From the NCBI RefSeq assembly GCF_042186555.1, contig NC_133328.1, positions 499,251,106 through 499,315,105 of the forward strand: a DNA stretch of 64,000 bases. Direction: 5' to 3'. A program made the position numbers and the translations under genes. This DNA is from Aquarana catesbeiana (taxonomy: Eukaryota; Chordata; Amphibia; Anura; Ranidae). This document shows, piece by piece, positions 43,133 to 53,999 of this stretch. Position 1 is the first letter of the stretch. Each line of letters opens with the position of its first letter. Below the pieces are notes generated by a model. The model was not told the origin of the DNA, made no database searches, and saw nothing but the letters and a program-made list of their open reading frames with translations.

Positions 43133-44140
43133 AGGATGGTGCTGCCTTTAACCATGCATGCATTGCCATGTACAGTATAGCACATTTGCTGCTCGTGCAT
43201 GCTCTCAGGATAAAGCGGATCACAGACAGCGATTGGCCCTGTACCATGTGATCGCTGCGTCCGATCACAGTAAATAGTAGTAAACAATGGCTGTTGTATT
43301 TGACTGCGATTGGTCATAGTGATCATATGGTACAAGGCCAATCACATCAGCCCTGTACCATGTGAATGCTGTGGCAAACACAGCTATCACAGTATTTTTC
43401 AATAGCTGCATTATAGCAGTTCAACACTGTTAGAAATTATTGTTTATACAGCCATCATGGCAGTATAAGCAATCACAGTGGAATACAATCCTGATACTGC
43501 TGTGACGGTGATGATATACAATGGCTAGCTGCTCTAATATCACTACATGTCAGTGAAGCCAGTCATTATCTCTGATCACCACCACAGCAGTACAATGTCA
43601 CCAGACCAGTGCTGCCAGTCAGTATGCCTAATCAACTTCAAACCAGTTACAGCGTCCCTAAATCACCGCTGCCCAGTCATATCCCCCTGCCCCAAAGTGC
43701 CCACCATCCATGTTGAGGGCATGCGGCCTGGTACCGTTCGAGGGTGGGGGGGTGGGGGGGGGCGCTCGCTCGTCCCCACCCCCTATCCTGACTGGCCGGG
43801 CTGCGTGCTCGTATAAGGGTCCTGTATGGATTTTGGGGGGACCCCCACGCCGTTTTTTTCGGCGTAGGGGGTTCCCCTTAAAATCCATACCAGACCTAAG
43901 GGCCTGGTATGTCCCTGGAGGGGAACCCATGCCGTTTTTTTATGTAAAATTTGGCGCGGCATTCCCACTCATGATTTATACCAGACACCTGTCAGCAATG
44001 CTTGTTGCTCATCGGGAAAGGAAAAAACACAGTTTTCCTTTCCCGATGAGCTAGCCAGCGCGAGATGTACAGTACCCAGTCGCCGAGAACCAGCGCAATG
44101 GGATCGTGCTGTTAACACATTCTCGCGGTCAGGTACTGTA
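43133..44140. repeat. Unclassified frog-type repeat with strong hairpins
   Basis: The region includes GATCACATGG/CCATGTGATC-type inverted motifs (43240-43370) and a G-rich stretch (43744-43762). A hairpin lies at 43828-43876 (GGGGGACCCCCACGCCG against CGGCGTAGGGGGTTCCCC). A perfect 19 bp hairpin, GCTCATCGGGAAAGGAAAA and its inverse, lies at 44007-44025 and 44033-44051 with a 7 nt loop. No coding frame. Confidence 0.6.
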
Positions 44141-44144
44141 TCTT

Positions 44145-44530
44145 CTCCCTAATCACCGCCACACCAGTTACTGTCTCTGATCACCACACCAATCCCAGTG
44201 TCCCTGATAAGTGCCACACCAGTTACAGTGTCCCTGATCACCACCACACCAGTCCTAGAGTCACCAGACCAGTATATGCCAGCAACAGTGTTCCTTATCC
44301 CCACCACACCAGTCGAAGTGTCACCCCAGTGTAAGCTAGCAATGGTGTCTCTGATTGTCGCCACACCGCTCCCAATGTCACCAAACCAGTTTAAAATAGT
44401 AGCACTGTTCCCGATTACTGTCACACTAGTACCCAGTGATACCAAACCAGAGTAAGCCAGCAACAGTGCTCCAGATTGCCTCTACACAAGTTCCACTGTC
44501 ACCAGACCAGCAAGAAACAGTGTTCCTGAT
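44145..44530 (+). repeat. Imperfect minisatellite, about 60-70 bp units
   Basis: Degenerate units repeat the order CACCACACCAGT, AGTGTCACC, AGACCAGT and GCCAGCAACAGTG with TTCC or CTCC CTGAT spacers. Spacing is irregular, which fits an old array. Confidence 0.75.
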
Positions 44531-44792
44531 CACGCCACATCAGTGCAGTGTTGCTTCTGCCTGCACAATGTATGGTCAATAATTAGTTGTTTAATTAATT
44601 AATTGGTATCGCCATACTTAGGGGGAGTAGCAGAGTGTATTTTGAGGTGTAATTCTATGTATGCCCATACTGTGTATGAGAAATATTTTATTAAATTGGT
44701 AACTGTGTAAAAAAAGAAAAAATTAATTTGCTTTCCACATTTTCCAAAAACGTGTGGCAAAAAATTAAGTGTTCAAGAGACTCAGCATGCAC

Positions 44793-47394
44793 TTAACCAC
44801 TTCAATACTGGGCACTTTCACCCTCTTCCTGCCCAGGCCAATTTTCAGTGCTGTTGCACTTTGAATGACAATTGCACGGTCATGCAATGCTGTACCCAAA
44901 CAGATTTTTTTATCATTTTTTTTGAGACAGATAGAGCTTTCTTTTGGTGGTATTTAATTACCACTGTTTTTTTTTTATTTTTTGCTAAACAAATGAAAAA
45001 AGACCAAAAATGTTGAAAACATTTTTTTTTCTTATTGTCTGTTATAAAATTTTGTAAATAAGTAATATTTCTCCTTCACTGATGTGCGCCGATGAGGCTG
45101 CAGAGATGGGCACTGATAAGGAGGGACTGATATGCAGCACTGATAGGCATCAATGGTGGGCACTGACAGGCATCACTGATCGCTGTGAGGAAATCCCCTT
45201 ATCAGCTCTCCACTTCTCACACACTGTCAGTGTGAGGAGAGGAATGCCGATAAACAGCACTTCCTATTTACACTGTGATCAGCTGTGATTGGAAACAGCT
45301 GATCACATGGTAAAGACCCTACATCATATGCTCTTTACTGTGATTGGTGATGCAGTGTGTCCGAGCAACACACCGCACCATGGATCGCAGCGCTGCGCAC
45401 CCCTGGGGTGCACACCAGTGGCTGTTCTGACGGATGTCATATGACGTCCACTCAGAACAATGAAACCCCCACCCGGCCATTAATCTGCTATAGGCTGGAT
45501 GGGATCTGGTTAAAAATACCTTGGGGTGTTTACTCTCCAAATTGTGGGTGTTTCTATTGTCCTGGTGTTCCAGGGCCTCCATAAATGTGATAGGTAGTCA
45601 GGAAATTAAATGCATAATTTATGCCCCTAGAACGCCTAAAGGTTATCCTAGAATTTTGGTGCTCCTTATGTGCTTGGGTTGTGAAATTGTAACACGCATG
45701 TGGTATTATCACACTCGAAAGGAGTAGCAGAAAGTGTTTTGAGGTGCAATTCTATGCCTATGCTGTGTGTTAGAAATATCCTATTAAATGACAACTTTCC
45801 ACATTTTCCAAAAGCTTATGGAAAAAATATTAAGCATGGAAAAGACTCACCATGTCTCTTAAAAAATACCTTGGGGTGTTTGCTTTCTAAAATGTGCTCA
45901 TTTTGTTGATGTTTCCACGGTCTTGGGGCTCCAGGGCCTCCAAAAATGTGATTGGTAGTCAGGAAATTAGATGTGTGATTTATGCACCTAGAACGCCTGA
46001 AAGGTGCTCCTTGGATTTTGGGCCTCTCTATGTGACTAGACTGTGAAAAAGTATCACACGTGTGGTATCCCCATATTTGGGAGGTGTATCAGAATGTGTT
46101 TTGGGATGTAAGAAAGTATGCCTGTGCTGTGTGTGAAAGATAACTTGTTAAAATGAAAACATGTGGAAATTTGTTTATTTCTTTATTTTCCAAAAAAATG
46201 TGACAAAAAATAACTTCAAAAAAAGTTGTTTGTATTGTCCTGGAATTTTAGAGGGGCCTCAAGAAATTATATGGGCAGCCAATTAGGACTGATCAATTTT
46301 CAAATATATCTACCATAGATTACAGAGTCTATAACTTTCACAGACTAAATAATATACACTGATTTGGGGTTTTCGTGCCAAAGAAATGTAGCAGAATACA
46401 AATCTATGAAGAAAGATTATTTGCAATTTTTTTTTTTAATGTTTTTTGTTTTTTTTTATTTATATAGTAAAACATAAAAAAACCCCCAAAAAACAGTCGT
46501 CATCAACACCTTCACCGGACACAGCCGATGACTAATCACTATACCGCCCACTGCCAGTACCATGTGATCGCTGTGACCAATCACAGCAGATCGCATGACC
46601 ATTGTAAACAATGGATGGTTTCCTTTTATGCTATCCATTGCATACAGCTGTGATTGGTCACAGTGATCATATGGTACAGACAAGGCAAATCACAACCCAA
46701 CGGTACCATGTAATTAGCTTTGGCCAACCACAACAAAAGACACTAAATTAATCAGTTTCGTTCAGTAAAAATGGTTGCTTATACCAATGCAATTCACTGG
46801 TATAAGCAATCAAAATGTACAAAAAAAAAAAAAAAAAAAAAAAGAAATCCTGACCACTTCCCCAGAGTAGTACAGTGTTACTATGGTAACACTGTATTGC
46901 TCTGGTCACAGTGTGTTAAAAAAAATCTTAAAAAAAGAAATAAATGTGATAAAAAAATAAAAAGAATTTAAAAAAATGAATTTTTTTTTTTCCATATACT
47001 GTCACCGGTCAGTGTACCTGATCATCGCCACACCAGTAACATGATAATGCTGTACTGGTGACAGGATGTAAAAAAAAAAAAAATTATGTTTTTTTTTTTA
47101 TTTCTCCATTTTCCAAAAGAAGAAAGATTTATTTGCAAAATGTTATAACAGAGATTAAAAAAAAAAAAACACTTTTTTTCAAGATTTTTGGTCTATTTTT
47201 GTTTATTTAGCAAATAAAAAAAACACAGTGGTGATCAAATACCACCAAAATAAAGCTCTATTTGTGTGAGAAAAAAAATATATACACTGGGGTACAGTGA
47301 CCACTCAACTGTCATTTAAAATGTCACAGAGCTGAAAGCTGAAAAATGCCCTGGGCAGGAAGGGGGTAAAAGAGTCCTGTATTGAAGTGGTTAA
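44793..47394. mobile_element. TTAA-flanked (piggyBac-type) non-autonomous element, 2.6 kb
   Basis: TTAA at 44793-44796 and 47391-47394. Tips are CCACTTCAATACTGGGC and CCTGTATTGAAGTGG, near-perfect inverses. The interior carries two to three copies of the roughly 350 bp unit (45500-46130) and a GC-richer part at 45080-45480. It has no transposase and could only move with enzyme supplied in trans. Confidence 0.85.
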
Positions 47395-47559
47395 ACACCA
47401 CCAAAAGAAAGCTCTGTGTCTCAAAAAAAAATATAAAATTCATTTGGGTACAGTGTTGCATGGGTGAGTAATTGTCATTCATGCAGTGTGACAATACTGA
47501 AAACTGAAAAATGGCCTGGAATGGAAGGGGGTGACACAGTCCAGACTTGCAGTGGTTAA
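47395..47559. mobile_element. Right end of an outer TTAA element
   Basis: Directly after the previous element the sequence is again the terminal part of the same family (CACCAAAAGAAAGCTCTG, GGTACAGTGTTGCATG), ending GCAGTGG with TTAA at 47556-47559. The 2.6 kb element therefore inserted into an older family member. The left part of that older copy probably lies at about 44590-44792. Confidence 0.6.
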
Positions 47560-47620
47560 AAGAAACCAGTTCCTTTACATTTGTTCATATTTGAGACTGT
47601 TATGAACACATCTAACTCAC

Positions 47621-47781
47621 CTCTCTGGTCATCAAGTCCAAAGTTTCAGAAGGATACAATTCAATAATTTGAAGCAATCTTGGAAATTTTAGTCGCGCTT
47701 CCTCAGATTCTAATTTTAACGCTTTAATCATTTTTCCCACAATGATTTCAGGGAACTGTTTCAGGTCCTGTGCATTTAGTA
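47621..47781 (-). CDS. PRKDC: PRKDC (DNA-PKcs) exon, 161 nt
   Basis: The 3' splice site is CTTGTTTTATAG and the 5' splice site GAGAG followed by GTGAGT. Two bases complete a codon from the previous exon. Then 53 codons read LNAQDLKQFPEIIVGKMIKA, LKLESEEARLKFPRLLQIIE and LYPSETLDLMTRE, ending in phase 0. As far as I recall it, human DNA-PKcs is identical over almost all of this stretch. It is the most upstream PRKDC exon I can see; no further exon was recognised between 47782 and 64000. Confidence 0.96.
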
Positions 47782-48304
47782 CTATAAAACAAGCAGGGGA
47801 TAATTTAGATGATGTTACAGTAAGGACAATGTAATTGGAAAGTTACAGCATGTAACAAGCAATATATTCATAATGAAATGATTTAACGCTAAATGTCACC
47901 AAGAAGAGGAGGAAAGGTTTCAACTATCAGATAACATTATAATGCTTCCGGAAAATTATTACTTTTGCTTTATTATTAAATGTGAATTTGAATTTGCGCT
48001 GTGCTTTACAATTTAAAGGGAAAGGACAAGAGAACAGCGCCGTCTAAGTGCAGTATGCAAGTATTTGAATGTAAATTAAAGGTATCTTAAAATACACTCA
48101 CAAAGGTGTAGTGGAAATGGGCATATAACATGGTGTCATCTGTTCCGACTGCCAGGTGAAGAGAAGGTCCAATGCTGTGGTGGACGTGTGTCCGCGATCC
48201 TGTAATTCCTCTGGCCACACTGTATGTGTACAGGGCTTCCAGGTGGCGGGAACAGCGTTCAGCAGCATGCACAGACGGACATCACTTCTGGGTCGGGTCA
48301 GCGG

Positions 48305-48345
48305 GCGGTGCTTCCCATTCAGGACATGCGTGTCCCTTCCTCAGG
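48305..48345 (-). ncRNA. Hammerhead-ribozyme-like motif 4 (left arm)
   Basis: The minus-strand counterpart of motif 3: CTGAGGA, stem II GGACA/TGTCC, then TGAATGGGAAGC. The GAAA/helix III part is more decayed. Orientation again agrees with the coding strand of the adjacent Penelope copy. Confidence 0.4.
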
Positions 48346-48506
48346 CTTTTTATATATGTACACACATATTGCTCATGTGAGAAATTACCATAGCAACTTC
48401 CAAACAAAAACATAGAAAAAGGTGGGATACGGTATTGCAGCCGTAGTATGATTGCTTTTAATACCTTATAATATAGTTATATGGCCTGGCTTATCTATAC
48501 TATCTA

Positions 48507-48797
48507 TTAAAGTGGAGTTCCACACAAAAATGGAACTTCCGCTTTTCGAAACCCTCCCCCCCCCTCCGGTGTCACATTTGGCACCTTTCAGGGGGGAGGG
48601 GGGTGCAGATACCTGTCTAAGACAGGTATTTGCACCCACTTCCGGCATAGACTCACATGGGAGTCTACGCCACTTCCCGTCCCCACCGCACTGTCTCCTG
48701 GGAACACACAGCTCCCAGAAGAGAGCGGGGACCACTTGGGACGCGCAGCGCGACTCGCGCATGCGCAGTAGGGAACCGGGAAGTGAAGCCGCTTTAA
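48507..48797. mobile_element. TTAA-flanked MITE in the left palindrome arm
   Basis: TTAA at 48507-48510 and 48794-48797. Tips are AGTGGAGTTCC and GAAGCCGCT. The interior has a C-run/G-run hairpin (48547-48602) and ACCTGTCTTAGACAGGT-type symmetry at 48611-48629. It is absent from the matching place in the right arm (about 59756), which reads straight through. Confidence 0.8.
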
Positions 48798-48892
48798 ATT
48801 CAAATATATTATATTAAAATTATTTTGGGAACTCTAGACTACCAGTAAAATCCGGATAATGGAATATATGAATAAAAAAAGGGGGGAAAATT

Positions 48893-48913
48893 ATCTATAT
48901 ATCTATCTATCTA

Positions 48914-48972
<59 letters not shown>
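48893..48972. repeat. (TA)n microsatellite
   Basis: A run of TA dinucleotides preceded by TATC repeats. A matching TA-rich run is in the other palindrome arm (59565-59625). Confidence 0.98.
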
Positions 48973-48973
<1 letters not shown>

Positions 48974-49292
48974 GCTGGTCTGATATTAGGATCAATAGTA
49001 AAAGTGAATAAATAATCCCAACAAATTATTAAATAATGGTAATCATGATGGCTATATAGTAATAATAATAAATAAATAATACACTGGGACACTTGTATAT
49101 GTGTGTGTAACATTTAGAAAATAGAAATTAGTTCATGAAGCTGATAACATTGATAGAACAAATAGTGTTCTAATAATTATAGCAGCTAAGTATTATATAT
49201 CGGGATGATAGTGCATAATAAGGAACTCAATTAATGGATCAGTTTAATAATATAAAGATTGATGTGGGTGAAATGGAGTTGGAATTAAAATT

Positions 49293-49298
49293 AAATAT

Positions 49299-49370
<72 letters not shown>
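49293..49370. repeat. (TA)n microsatellite
   Basis: A run of about 38 TA dinucleotides with one TAAT interruption. Confidence 0.98.
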
Positions 49371-49373
<3 letters not shown>

Positions 49374-49559
49374 GTACAGTAATATCATATATAAATGTAT
49401 AAAAGATATTGGATATTTTTGAAAGAAGAATAAAGATTAAAAATAGGAATAAAATTATAGGGATGACATTTTTTCATGTTAGTGTATACGTGTATTCACC
49501 CACATCAAAAACGTGTTGATGCCTACTGTAGGTGTATCTATCTTATGAGGTGTTTCACG

Positions 49560-51800
49560 AAGGGTTATTACAAAAATTAGCAGGAAATGATGGTGAAGAA
49601 CATGTAAGGCATATTGTCATATCATCATAACAAAGTGTTGATTTCTATACTTTCGTTTAGGCCTCCAGGCGATGAAGTATCCAAGGAATAGATCCAATAG
49701 TTTTCTCTTTCGCATAATCTTTTGTAACATTCGGCAGTAGGCAAAGTCTTCAGGATGGACTCTAATATCCACACCCGTAGTCCTAGAGATGTATGCTCAT
49801 GAAATTCTAAAAAGAGTCTAGGAACACTGTGTTTGTCTTTGCCTTGTTCTACCAGATTTCGATGTTCTCCAAAGCGCTTCTGCAGAGTTCTAATCGTACA
49901 GCCTACATACAGTAGACCGCATGGGGCAGGTCAAACAGTAAACTACATATTCAGAAGAGCATGTAAAAAATCTGGTATTATATACTGTTTGCCTTTACAG
50001 TAGAAATCCTTTTGTCTATGTGTTACATGGGCACATGTAAGACATAGAGGTTTCTTGCATTGATACATGCCTTTGATGTTGAAGAAGGTTAAAGATGTAC
50101 TGGTGGTAGGACGAGATGATTTTATCTTGCTCAGGGCTATTTTTGCTTTAATATTTTTGGCACGTCTATAGGTGACAAGCAGATGATCACTAACGGTGGC
50201 CTTGAGATAAGGGCCCTCTCTATGTATCGGCCAACGTCTTTGAAAAATCTTTTTCATCTTTTTGAATTTGTTGTGGAATTGTGTAACCAATCGGATAGGT
50301 TGAGAACTGTCAATGGGTTTGGCTTCTTTGTCACTCTTAATATCTTTATGGAGGTACAATTCCATCCAGATATCCTTTTTCCTTAAACTTTATTTTTAGT
50401 AGCTCACCATGGGAATTGTAGTCTTGTATTAAAGTGCAATTGTGCTTCAGCCTACAGAATTGGCTTTTACGGATATTATTTAACCAATGAGGATGATGGC
50501 AACTCTTGTAATGCAGGTACAAATTTCCTGAGGTAGGCTTTGTGTAGTTCTGTGCACAAATGATGTTGTTCTGGTGGAATAGCTCTAAATCCAAAAAGGT
50601 CAAGTTGTTGCTATGGGATACGGAGGTGAAAGAAAGTTCCATATTGTTGGAGTTGCAGTGTTGTAAAAAGTCCAAAATTGCTGATTCGGGACCATCCCAA
50701 ATGATGACCATGTCATCAATATATCGCCCATAATAAACTAAATGGGATGCATAAGGGCTATTGTGCTGAATATAATGGTGTTCCCATTGGCCCATTGTCA
50801 GGCTGGCATAACTGGGGACAAAAGTAACCCCCCATAGCTGTACCCCGAGTCTGAATGTAAAAATCGCCATTAGACTCAAAATAATTATGCGACAATATTC
50901 AAGAATTTCTAACAGGAATTCTATCAGGCATGGATTAAGTAGGGGGTCTTTATTTAGATAGTATTTTATGGCTTGTAGGCCAACCTGGTGTCGAATTGTG
51001 GTGTATAGAGAGACTACGTCCAATGAAAGCCAACGGTACGTGGGTTCCCAAGAGTAATGCTGTAGCATGTCCAATAGATGTATACTGTCTTTTATATATG
51101 AGGGGAGATTACGAACTATAGGTTGCAAGAAATGGTCCAGATAAATCGAGAGGTAGCTGGTAACGCTCTCCATTGCCGCGACAATTGGCCTACTCGGGGG
51201 ATTATTTGGGTCTTTATGTACCTTTGGGGGGTGGTAAAAATAAGGCCTTTTATAGAAGTCGTGTAGGAGAAACGCAACTTCTGATTTGGTGACGATACCC
51301 TCCCTTGCTGCACTTGGGACCAACTCATGGGCTTCAAGTCAAAACTTGGGCAACGGGTCAGTGGACAGTTTTTTTTATATATAGACGTATTCGATGGGAG
51401 CCGGTCTGATTCAGATTGATAATCTGTGCGATTTTGAACCACAATGCCTCTTCCTTTATCAGCAGACCTGATAATTAGCTGTCGGTTGTCTGAAAGCTCT
51501 TTCAGGGCCATCGATTCTACTGTTGTCAGATTGGGAAAATTATTGATTGTCGACTGTTGACATAAACGAAGAATGTCAGCATATACAACTTGATAAAAAC
51601 TATAATTATAGGGACTTTTAGCTAATGTGGAGTTAAAAATGGATTTAAGTTTAAAATTAGTATGTTGGATAGGTGGGGAAGCTGATAGATGTTGGGTCAA
51701 TGTATCAACAATCATCTAGATCATCATTATACAAGTATTCTAAACCTTCCACTGCATTCAATTCCAAAGGGTCTATCATGGCCGTACTGGATTCAGAGGG
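49560..51800 (-). pseudogene. Penelope-like reverse transcriptase with GIY-YIG endonuclease
   Basis: In order on the minus strand: ALKELSDNRQLIIRSADKGR and GIVVQNRTDYQSES (about 51450). After a shift near 51330 come FYHPPKVHKDPNNPPSRPIV, YLSIYLDHFLQPIVRNLPSY, motif A WLSLDVVSLYTTI, YYGRYIDDMVIIWDG (YIDD, motif C) and NNLTFLDLELF. After another shift near 50360 come KIKSSRPTTSTSLTFFNIK, a Cys cluster CKKPLCLTC, and the endonuclease GLLYVGCTIRTLQKRFGEH (49870-49935). It ends YKRLCERENYWIYSLDTSSP. This domain order is specific to Penelope-like elements. Stops and at least three shifts make it inactive. Confidence 0.9.
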
Positions 51801-53040
51801 GGTGATGCTGTTATCGGTCTCACTGTTACCATTACTATTTTTGGAAGCTTGATTATTAAAATAACGTTTAACCGTAATATTTCTGACAAATATGTTCAGA
51901 TCAAGAAAAAGTGTAAAGGATTAGGAGGTGGCGTGGGAGCAAAAGTTAGACCTTGTGCTAACAATGACTGTTCAGATGAGGACAACACATGATCAGAAAA
52001 GATTAAAAATCTTTACAGTCTGCGTACTTTCTCCTTTCTTTTTATGTCTACGTCTTCCCCGACTTCTGCCTCTACTGTGAGCTTTCTCTTTGGGCAGGCG
52101 AGGGGCTGATCACTAAAAAAGAAGAGGAGATAGAGGGTGTAAGTATATCTCTAGGAGAATCGTGGAGGGATGACTGTTTTGTAGTACTGGACGGAATTGC
52201 ATTGGCTTGAACTCTGGTGTTGTTAGGTACCTCTGGAAGGGTAAGTAAGATAGTGGTTGAAATTGGAACATCGGATTCGGGTATTGGGGAAGAAGGGCCA
52301 GATTTCACTCTCACCTCAGCCTCAAAACTGTTGGGGGCTGAATAGGGTATAGCAGTGGGTAGATGATGTGTTTTATTAAATTTGGTATAATGCTTATACG
52401 CTGGAGATTTCTGTTTTTTAGCCAGGGGTGCATGGATACGTGAACGAGAATAATTATAGTGGGTATCACGTTTTGGTGTGTGATATCTGGGCTGTGATGA
52501 AGGTATTGGATATATTTTGTAAAGGGGTAAAGGGAAGGGCATGGTATGTCTAGGCTTACAATCCATAAGGAGAATGGGTGTTGGGTCTTTATGAGTGCTG
52601 TGGTCACTTATAGGTAAAGGTGAACAGTGTATATTATTATTAATTCTTGTTTTTTTCCAGCAGAATACCCCATTGCTGTTATAGTCGCCAATGTCCCTGC
52701 ATATTTTTTGTGTTGAGTTTAAGCCTTCTCAACCAAGAAGTGGGTAAAGATCCGTAATTCTGGAGAGTAGAAAATTACATTGAGTGTCTCTTTGATGATA
52801 ATTACTATCCATTTTTGGGTGCAGAATTCAGATATTGCAGACCACTCTTTGGTCAATTCTGCACCCAAAAAGGAACAGGTATTCAAATTTCTGAGACCTC
52901 TGGGGGTAATTTTGTAAGTTAAATATAGATCAAGAAAAAACTTGTCCCACCACTGTTGATTAGCTGCAATAATCGTGTCCTCTATTTTTCTAATTTTGGC
53001 ACATATATGTCTATACGAAGATCTAGGAACAGATGTCGAT
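51801..53040 (-). pseudogene. Upstream region of the Penelope-like element with ORF fragments
   Basis: Minus-strand open stretches lie at 53105-52719 (KITPRGLRNLNTCSFLGAEL, TKEWSAISEFCTQKW) and 52566-52072 (Pro/Ser/Thr-rich, many Tyr and His). Penelope-like elements often have a poorly conserved N-terminal extension before the RT. I infer these are parts of it. No catalytic motif is visible. Confidence 0.5.
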
Positions 53041-53466
53041 GGATGGAAGAACCTATCTGGGAAAATGCTCTTCTGAATATGTAATGTATGGTTTGACCTG
53101 CCCACGCGGTCTGCTGTATGTAGGCCGTACGATTAGAACTCTGCAGAAGCGCTTTGGAGAACATCAAAATCTGGTAGAACAAGCCAAAGACAAACACAGT
53201 GTTCCTAGACACTTTTTAGAATTTCATGACCAATCATCTCTAGGACTAGTATAGAAATCAACACCTTGTTATGATGATATGACAATATGCCTTACATGTT
53301 CTTCACCATCATTTCCTGCTAATTTTTGTAATAACCCTTCATGAAACAGCTCATAAGATAGATACACCTACAGTAGGCACCAACACATGTTTTTAGATGT
53401 GGGTGAATACATGTATACACTAACATGATAAAATTTCATCCCTATAATTTTATTCCTATTTTTAAT
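53041..53466 (+). pseudogene. Inverted partial copy of the Penelope 3' end (GIY-YIG piece)
   Basis: Plus-strand frame YVMYGLTCPRGLLYVGRTIR with TLQKRFGEHQNLVEQAKD is the endonuclease N-terminus, here with the normal YVGR (the minus-strand copy has YVGC). After SSLGL the sequence jumps directly to the 3' non-coding part (TATAGAAATCAACACC). Compared with 49560-49972 it lacks about 125 bp encoding the WILESILKT to GGLNES section. It faces the full copy head to head across 49973-53040. Confidence 0.85.
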
Positions 53467-53999
53467 TTTTAATTTTTTTTAAAGGGTAAATTTTATTGGA
53501 TTTTTACACAATATTGTACATTTCAGTGTTACAGCTCAATTTTTTTATATAGACTAGTTTAATTACATAACATTCTGAACTCAGCAATGTGAATTAAGTA
53601 CATGTATACATTAATAGTCAAAACGGTTCTATTTTGTTCAGTAATCAATTAAAACCTGTTGTGATAAAATAATAATACATGTCTATGTCTCTTCTGTGTC
53701 TCATTGTGTGTGCCAGGGTACATCTCACTCTTTAGTCATTTACCATGTTGTTACAGTTTCTCTATGATATACACAACAATCATCAAACCATTACTTCTCC
53801 TGATATTTTTTCTATCCATTTTCCCCAAACCTTCTCAAACTTTCTGGAGCATCCTCTAGCCTTGTAGGTTAGTTTGTACATTGGCAGGGCGTTGTTAATT
53901 TCACCTAGTATTTTAGGGATGGGGGGGACGGGCTTCGCCATTTAAGGGCCAGAGCTTTTTTGGCGTAGCAAAAAACTATTCTCAAGAGGGTTTTTTTTT

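Noticed and set aside
48902..49422. Frames with long Tyr-Ile repeats
   Set aside because: They are translations of TA microsatellites.
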